From NCBI GenBank assembly GCA_023159155.1, contig JAJNNX010000001.1, positions 1,116,001 through 1,180,000 of the forward strand: a stretch of DNA of 64,000 nucleotides, in the 5' to 3' direction. Position 1 is the first letter of the stretch, and each line of letters begins with the position of its first letter. This stretch comes from Ustulina deusta (taxonomy: Eukaryota; Ascomycota; Sordariomycetes; Xylariales; Xylariaceae). The notes beneath the pieces were generated by a model that saw only the letters and a program-made list of their open reading frames with translations, was not told the origin of the DNA and ran no database searches. Made by a program: the position numbers and the translations under genes. Positions 35,996 to 47,909 of the stretch are shown piece by piece.

Positions 35996-38655
35996 ATGGC
36001 AGGAGACGAAGGCATGACACCCCAAGCAACGATCTCCGCTGGCGTCATCAGATCCGATGGCAACGCGAGGGTCCATGTCGGGAGCAGCTACTCGATCACC
36101 CACAACTACCTAGATTCCAGTCGCTACCCTGCCGATTCCCACCTCGCCGAAACGGGCAAAGCGAAAGCACGCACTGAATTCCTCCGACGACTTTGTACCT
36201 CACCTTACGAGGACCGTAAGGACAGGAACCCGAAGCGAGCGGCTGGCACCTGTGAATGGTTCACCGCCCACCGTCTCTTTCAAAATTGGCGCGAAGAGAC
36301 CTCGGCACTTCTTTGGGTCTCGGCAGACCCGGGCTGTGGCCAGTCTGTTCTGGCAAGATACCTAGTAGACGACGTTTTCCCTTCAAGGGCTACCAGAACA
36401 ACATGCTATTTCTTTTTTAAGGATGACTTCGACGATCAAAGAGTCTTAGCAGGTGCTCTTCGCTGGATCTTACACCAGCTCTTTACCCAAAAGCCCGTTC
36501 TGCTCTCGGAAGAGATCCTCGAAGACTTTACAGAAGAAGGAGACCAGCTTCTCGCATCTTTCCCTAAGCTCTGGAACATACTCATCAGGGCGACTAAAAA
36601 CTCCAGTCATGGCGAAATAATCTGCATTCTAGATGCCCTCGACGAATGCGTAGACCAGAAGCTCCTTGCCCAGGCTTTGACGAAGCATTATAGCAAAGGC
36701 AAAGGAATTCCCACACTGAAGTTCCTCGTGACCAGCCGCCCATACCTTCGAATTCAGCAATCCTTCCAAGATCTTAAAGAATCTCAGCCTACTATCCACC
36801 TCAGTGGAGAAAGCGAAGAAGAGGTAGACAAGATTGCGCAGGAAATCACGATTTCTATAAAGCAACGTATAGAGGAACTATGCAGAAGGCTCAAACTTAC
36901 CACAGAAGAAAAACAGATATTGCACGATGAGCTCGCTACTGGCGGCCACCGAACATACCTATGGGTCCACCTCGTCTTTGCTGTTATCGAAGAAGCCGTC
37001 TTTTTCACCAAAGGTGAATTGCGCACTAGCATCCGCAACTTGCCCCGCACAGTCGAGGAGGCATATGAAAGCATCCTTCGCAAGAGTCGTGACCCCGAAA
37101 AGGCTAGGATGATTCTGTTGTTGCAGCAGACAGACCACTGCATCTTACAGAGATGGCTGCAGTGCTTGCTTTCCGAGGAGAGAGTCACCGATGCCATGAG
37201 GACCTCGAGCGAGACTTCATGTCACTAGATCATATACAGTACGCGATCCGAGAAAACTGTGGGCTTTTTGTTGTTATCCAATCTTCGCAAGTCTTTCTTC
37301 TTCACCAGACGGCGAGAGAATTCCTGGTTCGATTGCCACCTACGTCATCAGATGTTCCCTCTCCTTCGTCGAAATGGCAACACTCGCTTGGCCTAAAAGA
37401 GTCGCACCGTCTGCTTTCAGAGATATGTATCAGGTATCTGCTCTTCGCCGACTTCAAGAGACCTGTCGGGGAGAGACGGCCTGAGCAATCGAATCACAGG
37501 TCCGGTTTCGTCTTCCTAGACTATGCTGCAAGCAACTGGCCAGACCATTACCGTCAAGCGCACAACACACATGGCACAAACCTGGAACATTTGGCCTGGG
37601 AGCTTTGTGACACAAATTCCCCCGCTTGCTCATATTGGCTGAAAGTGTACGGGAAAACACAAATGCAAAACCCAGAATTTTTCCGCGAACTCCCCACTTC
37701 CTTATTGATCACATCCTACTTCGGTTTAGACGACTTGGTTAACCTTATCCTTCAAGATAAGAAAACGACTCTCGATACGACAGGCGCTCGGAACCAACGG
37801 ACCGCACTGTCATGGGCCAGTGAGAAGGGATATGACTCCATAGTCCAGTCGCTCCTAGATCGAGTACCGAAGCACCAGGTGATCTTCAGAAACTGGTTAT
37901 CATCATCATCTCCTACAATCGTAAACCAGACAGATAATCTCGGCAAATCACCACTGTGGTATTCTGCAGCAAACGGACATCTGAATATTGTCCAGTGCCT
38001 ACTTAAAAGAGGCGCGAAGGTTGGCTCCAGAGATGAGAATGGCCTGACGCCTCTGTCATGGGCATCGTATCACGGTCATAGTGATATTGTAGCGCTCCTA
38101 CTTAAAAACGCTGCTCGACAGGACTCTAAGTCTCACCACCTGGAAATGAGGGATCGATATAGCCAGACTCCTCTTCTGAAAGCCCCAAAAGATGGGGACG
38201 ATGCTATAGTAAAGCTGCTGCTGGACAACGGTGCTAAGATTGACGCTTTAGATTTGTATGGCAAAACAGCTTTAATGAACGCCTCAGAGAATGGCTATAG
38301 CGCTATAGTAAAGCTGCTGCTAGACGGGGGCGCCAAGGTGGACGATGTAAATAAGTATCGCTGGACAGCTTTATTATACGCCTCAAAGAATGGCCACAGC
38401 ACTACAGTAAAGCTGCTGCTGGATAGCGGTACTGAGGTTAACGCTTCAAATACGAGTGGCTGGACGGCTTTAATATTGGCTTCCGACCAGGGTCACAAGG
38501 CTACAGTAGAGCTGCTGCTGGATAGCGGTGCTAAAATTAACGCTTCAGATACGAGCGGCTTAACGGCTTTAATATGGGCTTCCCGCCAGGGCCACAAGGC
38601 TATAGTAGAGCTGCTGTTGGACAGCGGTGCCACTGTATCTCCCGGACATTTCTAA
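35996..38655 (+). pseudogene. NACHT-ankyrin NLR with HET-s-like motif, frameshifted
   Basis: The plus frame from 35,996 encodes a short N-terminus with GNARVHVGSSY (residues 22-32). This resembles HET-s-related amyloid motifs, which in fungal NLRs pass activation to a HeLo effector. A NACHT domain follows, with Walker A DPGCGQSVLAR (residues 111-121) and Walker B ICILDALDEC (about 209-218). The P-loop lysine is glutamine (codon 36,341-36,343). Near 37,112-37,120 the protein changes frame: up to KARMIL it is in frame 2, while VVAADRPLHLTEMAAV continues in frame 1. A winged-helix-like region then leads to about eight ankyrin repeats ending at 38,655. The break is not an intron, since both sides match the family through the junction. 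It is either a recent pseudogene or a sequencing or allele difference. Confidence 0.85.
38150..38645 (+). repeat. Five near-identical 99-bp ankyrin repeats
   Basis: The block AAG/GAG-CTGCTGCT recurs at 38,212, 38,311, 38,410, 38,509 and 38,608, exactly 99 bases apart, giving 33-residue repeats of the form TALxxASxxGHxxxVxLLLDSGA. The last three are most alike. High repeat identity is typical of fungal NLRs under repeat conversion. Confidence 0.9.
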
Positions 38656-38979
38656 CACTGCTACCTAGATTGCGAGGTGCTACATCAGAACTAGAGCATC
38701 ACGTCGCTGTCTGTTGAAGGTTTCGAATATATTACCTTGACTTTCATATCTCCATATATCAATCTTCCGTGCTTATTCCGTTGGCCAACATTAGAGCGGC
38801 GAAGCCCTTTACCAGTATCAAAAATCGAAAACACGTCGATTGAAACATCTCATTGATTAGTATTGCCTACAGCTATCGGCCTTAAGCGAGACGGCCTGAT
38901 TGGAATAATCCGCTGATCTCGTCCGCAACAACTCACCAATTATCTAAGTAGGTACCTCTTAGATAGGATGGGATGTTAG

Positions 38980-39331
38980 CTGGTGAAAGAATTCACGGAG
39001 TTTGTAGATGAGCTCGAAAAGCTGTTTCCCGCGAATGAAAGCGTTCGTCACACACTATCTAGTAGAGATGGAGATCGAGGCGGTTAACAACGAGCCAAGT
39101 CTCGATGCACTGCAGAACACTGCTACAAATACCGCTAGCGTTCTAACTCAGACTGTCACGAAGAGATTAGGGACAAACAGAGGAAAGAATTATGCCAAGG
39201 GTGTCGGAGCCATACAGACCAATAGTATATATAACACCCTCCCCCTCCCCTTCCCCCTCCCCGGAAAATGGCAGCCAGAAAGGGGGTGTACAGCCTGCTT
39301 ACATAACCCTAACAGAGGGGTTTTGAGCTAA
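38980..39331 (+). pseudogene. HET-s/HeLo-type effector remnant, 5'-truncated and frameshifted
   Basis: Two overlapping plus frames carry the end of a HeLo domain. The first (from 38,980) reads FVDELEKLFPANESV. After a change of frame at about 39,055-39,062 the second reads VEMEIEAVNNEPSLDAL and later GKNYAKGVGAIQT. The order and residues match the last HeLo helices and linker of the HET-s/HET-S proteins of Podospora and relatives. The surplus bases at the break look like a four-base CTAT/TCTA duplication. The first 140 or so residues of HeLo are missing, and no C-terminal amyloid repeats follow; the frame runs into a CCCTCC tract instead. HET-S-class proteins kill cells by membrane insertion when triggered through the amyloid motif. 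This copy cannot. Its position 325 bases after an NLR is the classical gene-pair arrangement. Confidence 0.75.
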
Positions 39332-40008
39332 ATCCCAAATAGAAAAGTACCTAGGTAGGGTTTCTTAATTGGGACGCGATATCTGCCGCAAAAATTGCGA
39401 CACGAAAGAACCCTTCGTTTTAACGGAAGGAGGAACGTGATTATGTAAGACCAAATCACTCGAGTTAGGATTGATTAGTAGTTTCGAATCCGGCACAGCA
39501 AATGTTGGAAAGGCAAATACTGTACCTGCTATTGTCTACTATTACCGCCACTCATTAAGTACAGTCTTGACTTCATCCATCTTGTTGATATTGTTGGTAG
39601 GCTACTAGGCATGTTACCATTGTTCAAATGATTGCATTCTGTCCAAGCTTTTAATGCGGCATCAATGCTATTGACTATTCATTACATGCTAAAGAATATT
39701 TTTCAGGCTAAACAAGCCTCATAGACTGAATCTCCCCTCCAATAACTATCTCATTCAGTTCCGCGAGTGCCCATTACACACCGTAACGAACAATGTGGGA
39801 AAAGAGCAACAAAGAAAATCTGCAATCAATAACCTTAGACTTCAAAATAATGACATTGTTTCCCTATCATCTAGAGTGTATATATATCTACGTTAAGTGT
39901 CTGTACTAGAGGGGTGTTCAAGCTCGACATCTACCAAACTATAGCACGCTCTCATTATCAAACATTTCAACACGATACCAAACGGCCACATCAGACCATA
40001 TAATCACT
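39332..40008. other. Intergenic stretch
   Basis: No gene is recognised. It includes a CCTAGGTAGG motif at 39,349-39,358. The last 100 bases could serve as promoter for the small frame that follows. Confidence 0.45.
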
Positions 40009-40266
40009 ATGCCCAGTTCGATCACAATTCAGGATGCCAGAGGGCGCTTAATCACTATTTCTGCCACCGCTTCGCAGGAAACAATTATGGCGAAAGCCCG
40101 CGAGTTTCTGGTTAACTGCGACATTCGCGATAGGGCCAGAAATACTTTTGGGGGCGCCGAATATTCCGACGATTCTCTCACAAAGGCCAAGGCCGCCAGG
40201 GCAAACTATTCTGTGGATTTGACATTCGCTGAGGACACATACAGTGCGCGCTGGAAGATGTCTTAA
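40009..40266 (+). CDS. Small hypothetical protein, 85 residues
   Basis: This open frame has a plausible codon pattern (SITIQDARGRLITISATA, then a charged helix) and no signal peptide. I recognise no family. It may have a further exon, because GGTGAGT, a good donor, lies at 40,292-40,298, but the frame already closes with TAA. It could also be a remnant. Confidence 0.35.
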   Translation: MPSSITIQDARGRLITISATASQETIMAKAREFLVNCDIRDRARNTFGGAEYSDDSLTKAKAARANYSVDLTFAEDTYSARWKMS

Positions 40267-40669
40267 TGGCAGTCGAGGACCATACCGACATGGTGAGTAC
40301 TTGGACTACTCTACAATATGCAATTTTGGTGTTTGGTCGACGGTCAATTTGTTTTGTTTTTTTTTGCTTTAAAGGTAATTAATTATGTAATATAAAGTTT
40401 CTCTTCAATTTGCTAACTTTTTTTCTGAGAGTGAGCGCAGACGCCCGAAACATACCCTACTTCCCCCCCTTTCCCCTCTCTCAAATACGTCCATTTCCCA
40501 TAGCTGTTATTATTATGAAGTACAACTAAACTAAATCTAGGGACCAGAAAGCTGAAACTCTATCGTGAATTTAGCACATGCCAGGTATGGTGATTAATAG
40601 GGCTACAGATACTTGAGAGTGGACATGACAGATATTCGACGAATATCAGGGTATTACAAGGTCCCTCAC

Positions 40670-40977
40670 TCAACCAAAGAAATTGAGCTCTTTAGGATGT
40701 GAATCCGGGAGCGGTGGAATTGCTAAATTCTCTCGTGGTTTTAACGAGCTGAATTCAGATGCCTCACTGCGAACTAATGTAGTAGGGGAGAAGGTTACTA
40801 CCGATTGAGTTGGCGTGGGAGGAAATACTTTGCTTGGAGAATCGGAAGAAGACCTAGTAAAGGGTGTCAGCAAACTGAAAAGTTTCAGCAGTATTGCTTT
40901 CCTGTTAGGCGAGGGCGATGTTGCTAGGAGGTCTTGCTAGGGGATGGTAGAGTCAGGCTGTGTTGATTCTCCCGATA
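40670..40977 (-). pseudogene. Downstream part of a small frame split by the gypsy insertion
   Basis: On the minus strand the frame enters from the insertion site, has one TAG at 40,937-40,939, and then runs open to a stop at 40,670-40,672. It includes LLATSPSPNRKAILLKLFSLL, LTPFTRSSSDSPSKVFPPTP and PRENLAIPPLPDSHP. With one copy of the CGATA duplication removed it is exactly in phase with 47,910-48,026. The family is unknown. The composition is Ser/Pro-rich. Confidence 0.5.
40973..40977. repeat. Target site duplication CGATA, left copy
   Basis: CGATA directly precedes the left LTR and is found again at 47,910-47,914 directly after the right LTR. Confidence 0.85.
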
Positions 40978-41295
40978 TGTAACAAGGGCATGTATTATGG
41001 GCTTGGAACTTAGTCATATTCAGCTAATAATTCTTTAGGGGTCTCAAGGTCTATGGCTCCCTCTTTCGAGTATTCGAACTTAGGATTCTTATGGCCTATT
41101 TATGCCCGTTTGCCATTAGGCTATTTGGAATATATTCTATAACTCTATTAACATAAAAGACTATTAGGTTTTTTTATATATATGTATAGTCCGTATAACT
41201 TCTAGTTTTTTTAATAAAAGCTTATTTATTTTTTATAGGCCTATATATTATACTAATAATATAACTAGCAGCTTAGTATATTAATTTATATAATA
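40978..41295 (-). repeat. LTR of the gypsy element, left copy
   Basis: The outer 130 bases (40,978 to about 41,110) are almost free of RIP-type changes, while the inner part is strongly A+T-shifted. It aligns throughout to 47,591-47,909. Confidence 0.85.
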
Positions 41296-42329
41296 CTATT
41301 TTTTTTTTTAATGCTTGCTTTTAAATATTTTTATAATTAAATAGCACAAAAGTTTATAAGTTTTTTTAAGTTATATTAATAGAACTAACATATAGCTTTT
41401 TTTATTTTATTGCTATATAAATAATTGTAAGGTTTTTAAGTCTAGTATTTTTTAGCTAGCTATTTTATTTATTTAATTAAGTATTTTATATTGCTTTAGG
41501 TTTTTAAAAAGTTTTTTATTTCTTTTATTTAATAGTTTTTAGATTTAATCGGGGCTACTTTTTATAGGACCTAGTTAAAGTTAGGCAATACTTAATTACT
41601 AGCGTAATAAAGCTTAATAAGCAAAACATAAAAAAAGTTATAGATTTTTTATTTTTTAAATAAAATAAATTAAATAGTAGTAAAAAAAATAACCTTTTAG
41701 ATTTTAAAAAGTTTTAATATTTTTTTATTAAGCTTTTTTATAAGTTGTTTAGTTTTAATATTTTTAATATTTAATATTACTAGTTAGTTCTTAGTATAAA
41801 TAAGTGTTTTTATTTTTTTTTTATTAGTTTATTTTTTTATTTTTTAGTAGTTTTTTTTTAGATATTTTTATATGTTTTAGTAAACTTATATTATTTAATA
41901 TATATATAACTAATTTTTTAGATTATAAAATGCGCTAAAAAAAAAATTATAAATTATTAAGTAATATTTATAATTTATATAAAATAAAGTTATATATATA
42001 AATTTTGCTATAAAAAATAAATCTTTTTAGTTAGTTATTTTATAATTAATAAATATTTATAAATAGATTTTTAAGAACTAGTTAAATTGTTTAGTTTAAC
42101 TATTAGTTTAAAAATAAAAAGCTATACTTATATATAGCTTAATTTTTACTAGTTTAAAAAAGTTTTTTTATAAATATATAATAAATCTAAAATTTTTATT
42201 AAAAATAATATTAAAAAGTATACTATATAGTTTTTAATAAATTTTTATAAATATTTTAATAAAATTATTAGTTTTTTTTTTTTTAATTTTTAAAGCTATA
42301 AAATAAGCTATTTTTATAAAAAAATTAAT

Positions 42330-42490
42330 TATTACTTATATAAAATTATAACTATTTAAAAAAAGTAAGTTTATAATAAAGTCTATTATAACTAACTGCT
42401 ATAAGTTATAATAAAGTTCTATAAGTTATAGTAGTCCGTAAGGGGCATACTATAGGATTTTGTTCTGCTAGCATTATAAGCACTTTTATA
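42330..42490 (-). pseudogene. Gypsy integrase remnant
   Basis: Read on the minus strand, the C-x-QNK block and the APYGLL block that precede the integrase catalytic core of gypsy polyproteins can be seen between in-frame stops, followed by QLVIIDFI, the first catalytic aspartate region. This fixes the orientation of the element. Confidence 0.6.
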
Positions 42491-45400
42491 TATATTTTTA
42501 TATTAATATTTTTAGGTTTAGCTACCAAAAATTATAAGTAATTAACTTTATAGTTTTGTTTATTTTTATATGTTCTACTACTAATATATTATATTTAGAC
42601 TTTATTATGTTTTTTTAAATAGCAGTAAGTATTTATAGCTAGTCTTTTTTATATAATAAACTGTTTTATATTTTAATGTTTTTATTAAAGTTTTTTAGCT
42701 ATAAGGCATACTTAGCGTTTTTTTTTTTTTTAGCGGATTTTTTTTATAAAGTTTTAGTTTTATTGTAGTACTATTAAATTATATAATTGTTCTAATATTA
42801 ATAGGATTATTACTACTGCTAAAAATAATATATTTTATAAATAAAAAAAATATTTATTTTATAAAACTGTTTTTATTAGCTAGTTTTTACTTTTTTTTTT
42901 TTTAAAGCAGTATTAAGCTAGTTTAAATATAATATTAGCTTTTTTATTAAGTTTATTATATTTATTTATAATTAAAGATTTTTATAGTTATAAAATATAT
43001 AAAGTTCTAATAGTTTAAGTAGATTTTAATCTTATACTTAATATTTTTTAAATATTAGCGCTAGTAATTAAAAAAGTTTACTATAGCTAGAAGTTTTTTA
43101 TTATAAATTTTATAATTTATTTTTGCTAGTATAAGCTTATATAAATAGAAAGCAACTAGATATAGTTGTTTATTTAGGTTTTTTTATAATAGAACTGCCC
43201 TAAAAGCGAAGTCTAATATGTTAGTTTTTATATATATGACTTTTTTTGGGTTAAAGTATACTAGAATAAGGGCTATAATAAATTAGTATTTTAATTTTTT
43301 AAAAACTTTGCTTATTATTTCTATTTATTTTTACTTTTTTTTGTTTTTTTTGTTAGCGTTTATAAAAAGTTTAATAATTACTAAAAATTTCTTAATAAAC
43401 TATTAATAAAAATTAGCAAAGCTTATAAACTATTATAATTTTTATAAAATATTTGGGGTTTTTTATTTATTAATATAGTTTATTTTATTTAGTACTATAA
43501 AGATTTTATTAGTTCTAATAATATAGCTTAAAAACTTTATTTTTTATATTTACTATTTATATTTCTAAAAAACAATTATTAAGTTATATTATATTAGTTA
43601 TTTTAGAACTTTTTTAATTAATTAATTATATTTTTTTAATATATTAATATAAATTAGTAAATTATTTAAATAAATAAAAAGTTTAATATTAATAAAGTTA
43701 TAAAATATATTATTTATTGTAACTTAAAAAGTTACTAAAGCGTTTATAAGTTTTATTAGTATAATTATATATTTAAAAAGGCTATATTTGCAACAAAATA
43801 CTATTTTTTAATTTTTTTTTTTTAATATATATTAAAAAGAATCTAAACTTTAGATTAATTTTAATAAACTATTTAGCTATTACAAAATAGGCTTATAGCT
43901 CTACAATTAATAATATTAAATACTAAACTAGGATTATTATACTATTTAAGCTTTTATAATTAATTATAAGTTATAAGAGATTATTTAGGTTTTTTTTTTT
44001 AATAAATATTAAAAAAGCCTTATATAATAAGATAGATTTCTAAATATGCCTAGTTTTTAATATTTTTTTTAATTATAGTTTTAAAATATTTAATTTTTAT
44101 AGCAATATTTTACTTTTTATAATATTAATAGAATAGTTCTATAGTTAGTAGTTAGGTAGCTATTATATAGCTACTATAAATATAATAAAAAAAAATTCCT
44201 AAAACTTTTTAAAAACTTAGGTAATAATAATATTAGCAGCTTTTTATAAAATAGTTATTATAATTTTAGTTATTTTTAGGTTTAGAATAGCTTAACTTAT
44301 ATAATTTTTGCAATAGTATTTTAAAATAAAAATAATTTTTTAAATATTTTTAAAAAAACATACTAGCTAGTATTATTTTAGCTATTATTAAAAAAAAATT
44401 ATATTATATTTATTATTTATTTTATTTAGTTTAAAGTTAAGCTATATAAAATAGTTCTTTTAATATTTAAAAATTATTTTTTTTATATAATATTTGCTTG
44501 CTTTTTATATATATATAGTATTAAAAATTATTATAAATTATAGTTATATTTTTTTAATAAAAAGTAATTTTTACTGCTATACTTAGCTAAAAAATATTAC
44601 TAGTACTAAGCTTTTAATATTAAGTAGTGCTTAAATAAAATATTTTTTGTTATTATATAAAAGTATTATATATACTATAGGGCAATATTTTATTTTAAGT
44701 TCTAGGCTAGGTTTTTTTTTTAAGTTTATTAGTTTTTTTTTAAATTATTTAATTGTATTTACTTAAAATTTATTACTTTAGTTTAGTTTTAAAATTTTAT
44801 AAAATATAACATAAAAGCTTTTTAAAAATTTAAGTTAGATTTATTTATTTTTATATATTATAATAAAAGTTTAAATATTGCTATTAAAAATATATTTATT
44901 TTAGCTTGTTTAATAAAATTTAAAAAAAAATATTTTTTAGTTATTTTTTTTTTAGTAATAAAAGTTTTTTTAAACATTAGTAGTAAATCTTATTTATTAA
45001 TATTTTTTTTAATAAAACAAACAAAAATATTATAATTGTTTTGTTTATAATATTAGCAGTTAATTTTATTATATTTTTACTAGTTAATAGTAATTTAATT
45101 TATTTTTTTTAGGGCTATTACTATTAAAGCTTATTATTTATTTTTAAAGTTTAGTTTAATTTTACTATTAGTTTTTTTAAAAAAATTAGTTATAGCTTAA
45201 GTTAAAATATTTTTTTTTGCTGCAATTAAGTTAGCCTAATTTTAAAAGCTTTACTATTAAAATAGGCCTTTTTTTTTTTAATATTTTAAAATTAATTAAT
45301 ATATTTTTATATATTTAGCTTGCCTTTTATATAACTAAAATAAATTTTTTATTAGTTTTTAATAAGCTTTTTTAATAAAAATAAACTAACTTAATAATAT

Positions 45401-47590
45401 TATTAAGAAAAGTTTTAATTATATAATTTTAAAAAATAGTTCTAAACTATTAAATAACTTTATTAAAATTAAAAAGCTTTATAAAATACTAAACTATATT
45501 TTTTTTATATTTAAGATTAATTATTTTTTTAAAATTCTAATATTATTTAAAATAATTTTTAAACTTTTTTTTTAATATATATATATAGCTAAACTATTAG
45601 TTTATAAAACTTATTTTATTTATTTATTTAATATACTACTAGTACTAAGTTTATATTTTGTTTATTAGTAGTAAGCTTACTTAATTAATTTAATAGTAAT
45701 TTTTAAAAAAGCTTTTTTTATATATTTTTAAATATAATTTTATTTTTATTTATTAGGTTTAAAACTTTATTAAATTTTTTTTATTATAAATTAATAGTTT
45801 ATTTAAATATATTAGATTAATTATAATAAAAAAAACTAAGTAAACAAAGCGTTTAAAAGCCTAAATTAGCTAATTATTAAATTATAACCTATTATTATTA
45901 CTATTATTAGTTTTTTAAAAACCTTATAAAAAAAAATAGTAGTCCTTATAAAAGCTCTAATAAGCTATTATTATTATTATTACTTAAATTTTTTAGGTCT
46001 GTGTTAAAAGCTTTAAGTAAACAATAAAATAATATAGCTTTTTTATTTTTACTAAATATAAAAGGTCTAATACATATAGAATTAAATTATATGCGGGCTT
46101 TTTTAGTTGTTTAGTAAGCTTAAGCTTTTTAAAAAGCTTTGCTTATTAATATTTTTTTTATTTAAACTTTTAAGCTAAAATATTTAAATAAAAGCTTTTA
46201 TAATAAAAAAAACTTTAGTTAACTAATAAAAAAAATAAATATAGATTTAAAAGCTATATATTTTTTAATAAATTTTAGAATAAAATTTATATTTATTTTA
46301 TAATTAGTTACTAATTAAGTATTAAATTTATTTAAAATAATTTAAATATATATTTAAAATTTTTTAATTTATTTTTAAATAGCTTTGTTATAAATAAGAT
46401 TAAAATATTTTTAAGCAAATAAATTATTAATTTAGGGTTTTTTTTTTATTACTTATAATATTATTATTTTTTTAAAACTTTTTATATTATTAGTAACTTT
46501 TTTAAAATACTTTTAAAGCTTATTATTATTATAAAGTTATTTTTTTAAGTTTAATAATAATTTTTTGCTAAATAGAAATATTCTAAGCAAACTTAGCAAT
46601 AATTTTTTATATTTTTTAAAAAAATATAAAGCTAAATTATTTTATTTATTATTAAAACTATTTAATTTATTTTATAAATATAATAATTTTTGCTTAATAT
46701 ATTTATATTATTATATTATAAAAATTATATATAATTTTATATTGCTTTTTGATTTTTTTTTAGTTTTAGTAATAAAAAGCTTTAATATTATTAGTAAAAA
46801 TATTAATTATTATATAAAAATTATTTATTTATTAATATAACTTTATAAGCTAGTTTAATAAATTAATAATAATAATATTAGTTTTAATTAATTTGATTTA
46901 ATTTTTTATAATAATATTATATTTTTAAAAATTATATAAAATAATAGTACTAATATAATTAGCTAATAGGTCTAATATATTAAGTTTAGTTTTTAGAACA
47001 TAAAGTTTAACTAAAACATAAAAAATTAATTATAAATAGAAATATTATTATAAAAATAACTTGTTTTATATATTGCGGTTTAGCTGCTAGTAAACTACTA
47101 ATTTATTAATTAATCTAAATATTTTTTTAAATAGTAGTAAAAAAAATATTTTAAACATAAATAATAAAAAAAACAAAAAATAATATTTTTAAAAAATTTT
47201 AATAAAAAAAATAAAAAAATTAAATAAAAAGACTACTAAAAACTATATTTTACGAGGTACAAAAGATAGTTTTTTTGCTACTAGTAGCGCTAAGCCGCTT
47301 TAAGCTAATTTATTTTAAAAGTTTGGTTATAGTTTAGTACTTTCTAGGTTATTTTTATTTAAAATTTTATTTAAGTTTTTTTTTTTGTTTAAATTTTTAT
47401 TTAAGATTTTATTTAAATTTTTTTTTTCTAGTTTAAAAAAAATACCGCTAGCAATAACTATAGTATAAAATAATAATTAAAATATAAAAAGTACTTTTAA
47501 AACTAGTAAGCTATTACTAATAATAAGTATAAACTAAGCTAAAATAGTTATAAAATTATAAGAGTTTTTTTAAGTAAATAAAAAATTATT

Positions 47591-47909
47591 TATAATAAAA
47601 GCATATATTATAAGCTTAAAACTTAATTATATTTAGCTAATAATTTTTTAAAAGTTTTAAAATTTATAGCTCTTTTTTTTAAATATTTAAACTTAGGATT
47701 TTTATAGCTTATTTATACTTGTTCGCTATTAGGCTATTTAGAATACATTCTATAACTCTGTCGACGCAAAGGACTGTTGGGTCTCTCTGCATATGTGCAT
47801 AGTCCGTATGACCTCTAGTCCTTCCAATAAAGGCTTATCCGTTCCCCCGTGGGCCTGCATATTATACCAACAGTATAGCTAGCGGCTTGGCATATCGATC
47901 CGTGTGACA
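47591..47909 (-). repeat. LTR of the gypsy element, right copy
   Basis: The inner part (47,591 to about 47,740) is RIP-mutated, while the outer 170 bases (GTCGACGCAAAGGACTG onward) are intact. The pattern is the mirror image of the left LTR. Confidence 0.85.

Larger units (their letters stand above)
40978..47909 (-). mobile_element. Complete Ty3/gypsy LTR retrotransposon, RIP-mutated, minus strand
   Basis: The element is 6,932 bp long with terminal repeats of about 318 bp (40978-41295 and 47591-47909) that begin TGTAAC and end TGACA on the plus strand. A perfect 5-bp duplication flanks it. The coding strand is minus: near 42,330-42,480 the minus strand shows a mutated gypsy integrase zinc-finger/core block (QNKIL, YAPYGLL and, farther on, a VIIDFI block), placing integrase near the 3' end as in gypsy. 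The interior is saturated with C-to-T and G-to-A changes and stops. It interrupts a small open frame. Confidence 0.85.

Noticed and set aside
37080..37125. A 38-base intron that would repair the NLR frame
   Set aside because: A donor at GTGACC and the acceptor TTGCAG would remove SRDPEKARMIL, which itself belongs to the family pattern. The intron would be unusually short with a poor donor, so a frameshift is the better reading.
40961..40977. First guess that the gypsy LTR starts at TGTTGATT (40,961)
   Set aside because: No target duplication fits that start. With TGTAACAAGG at 40,978 the flanks give the perfect duplication CGATA.
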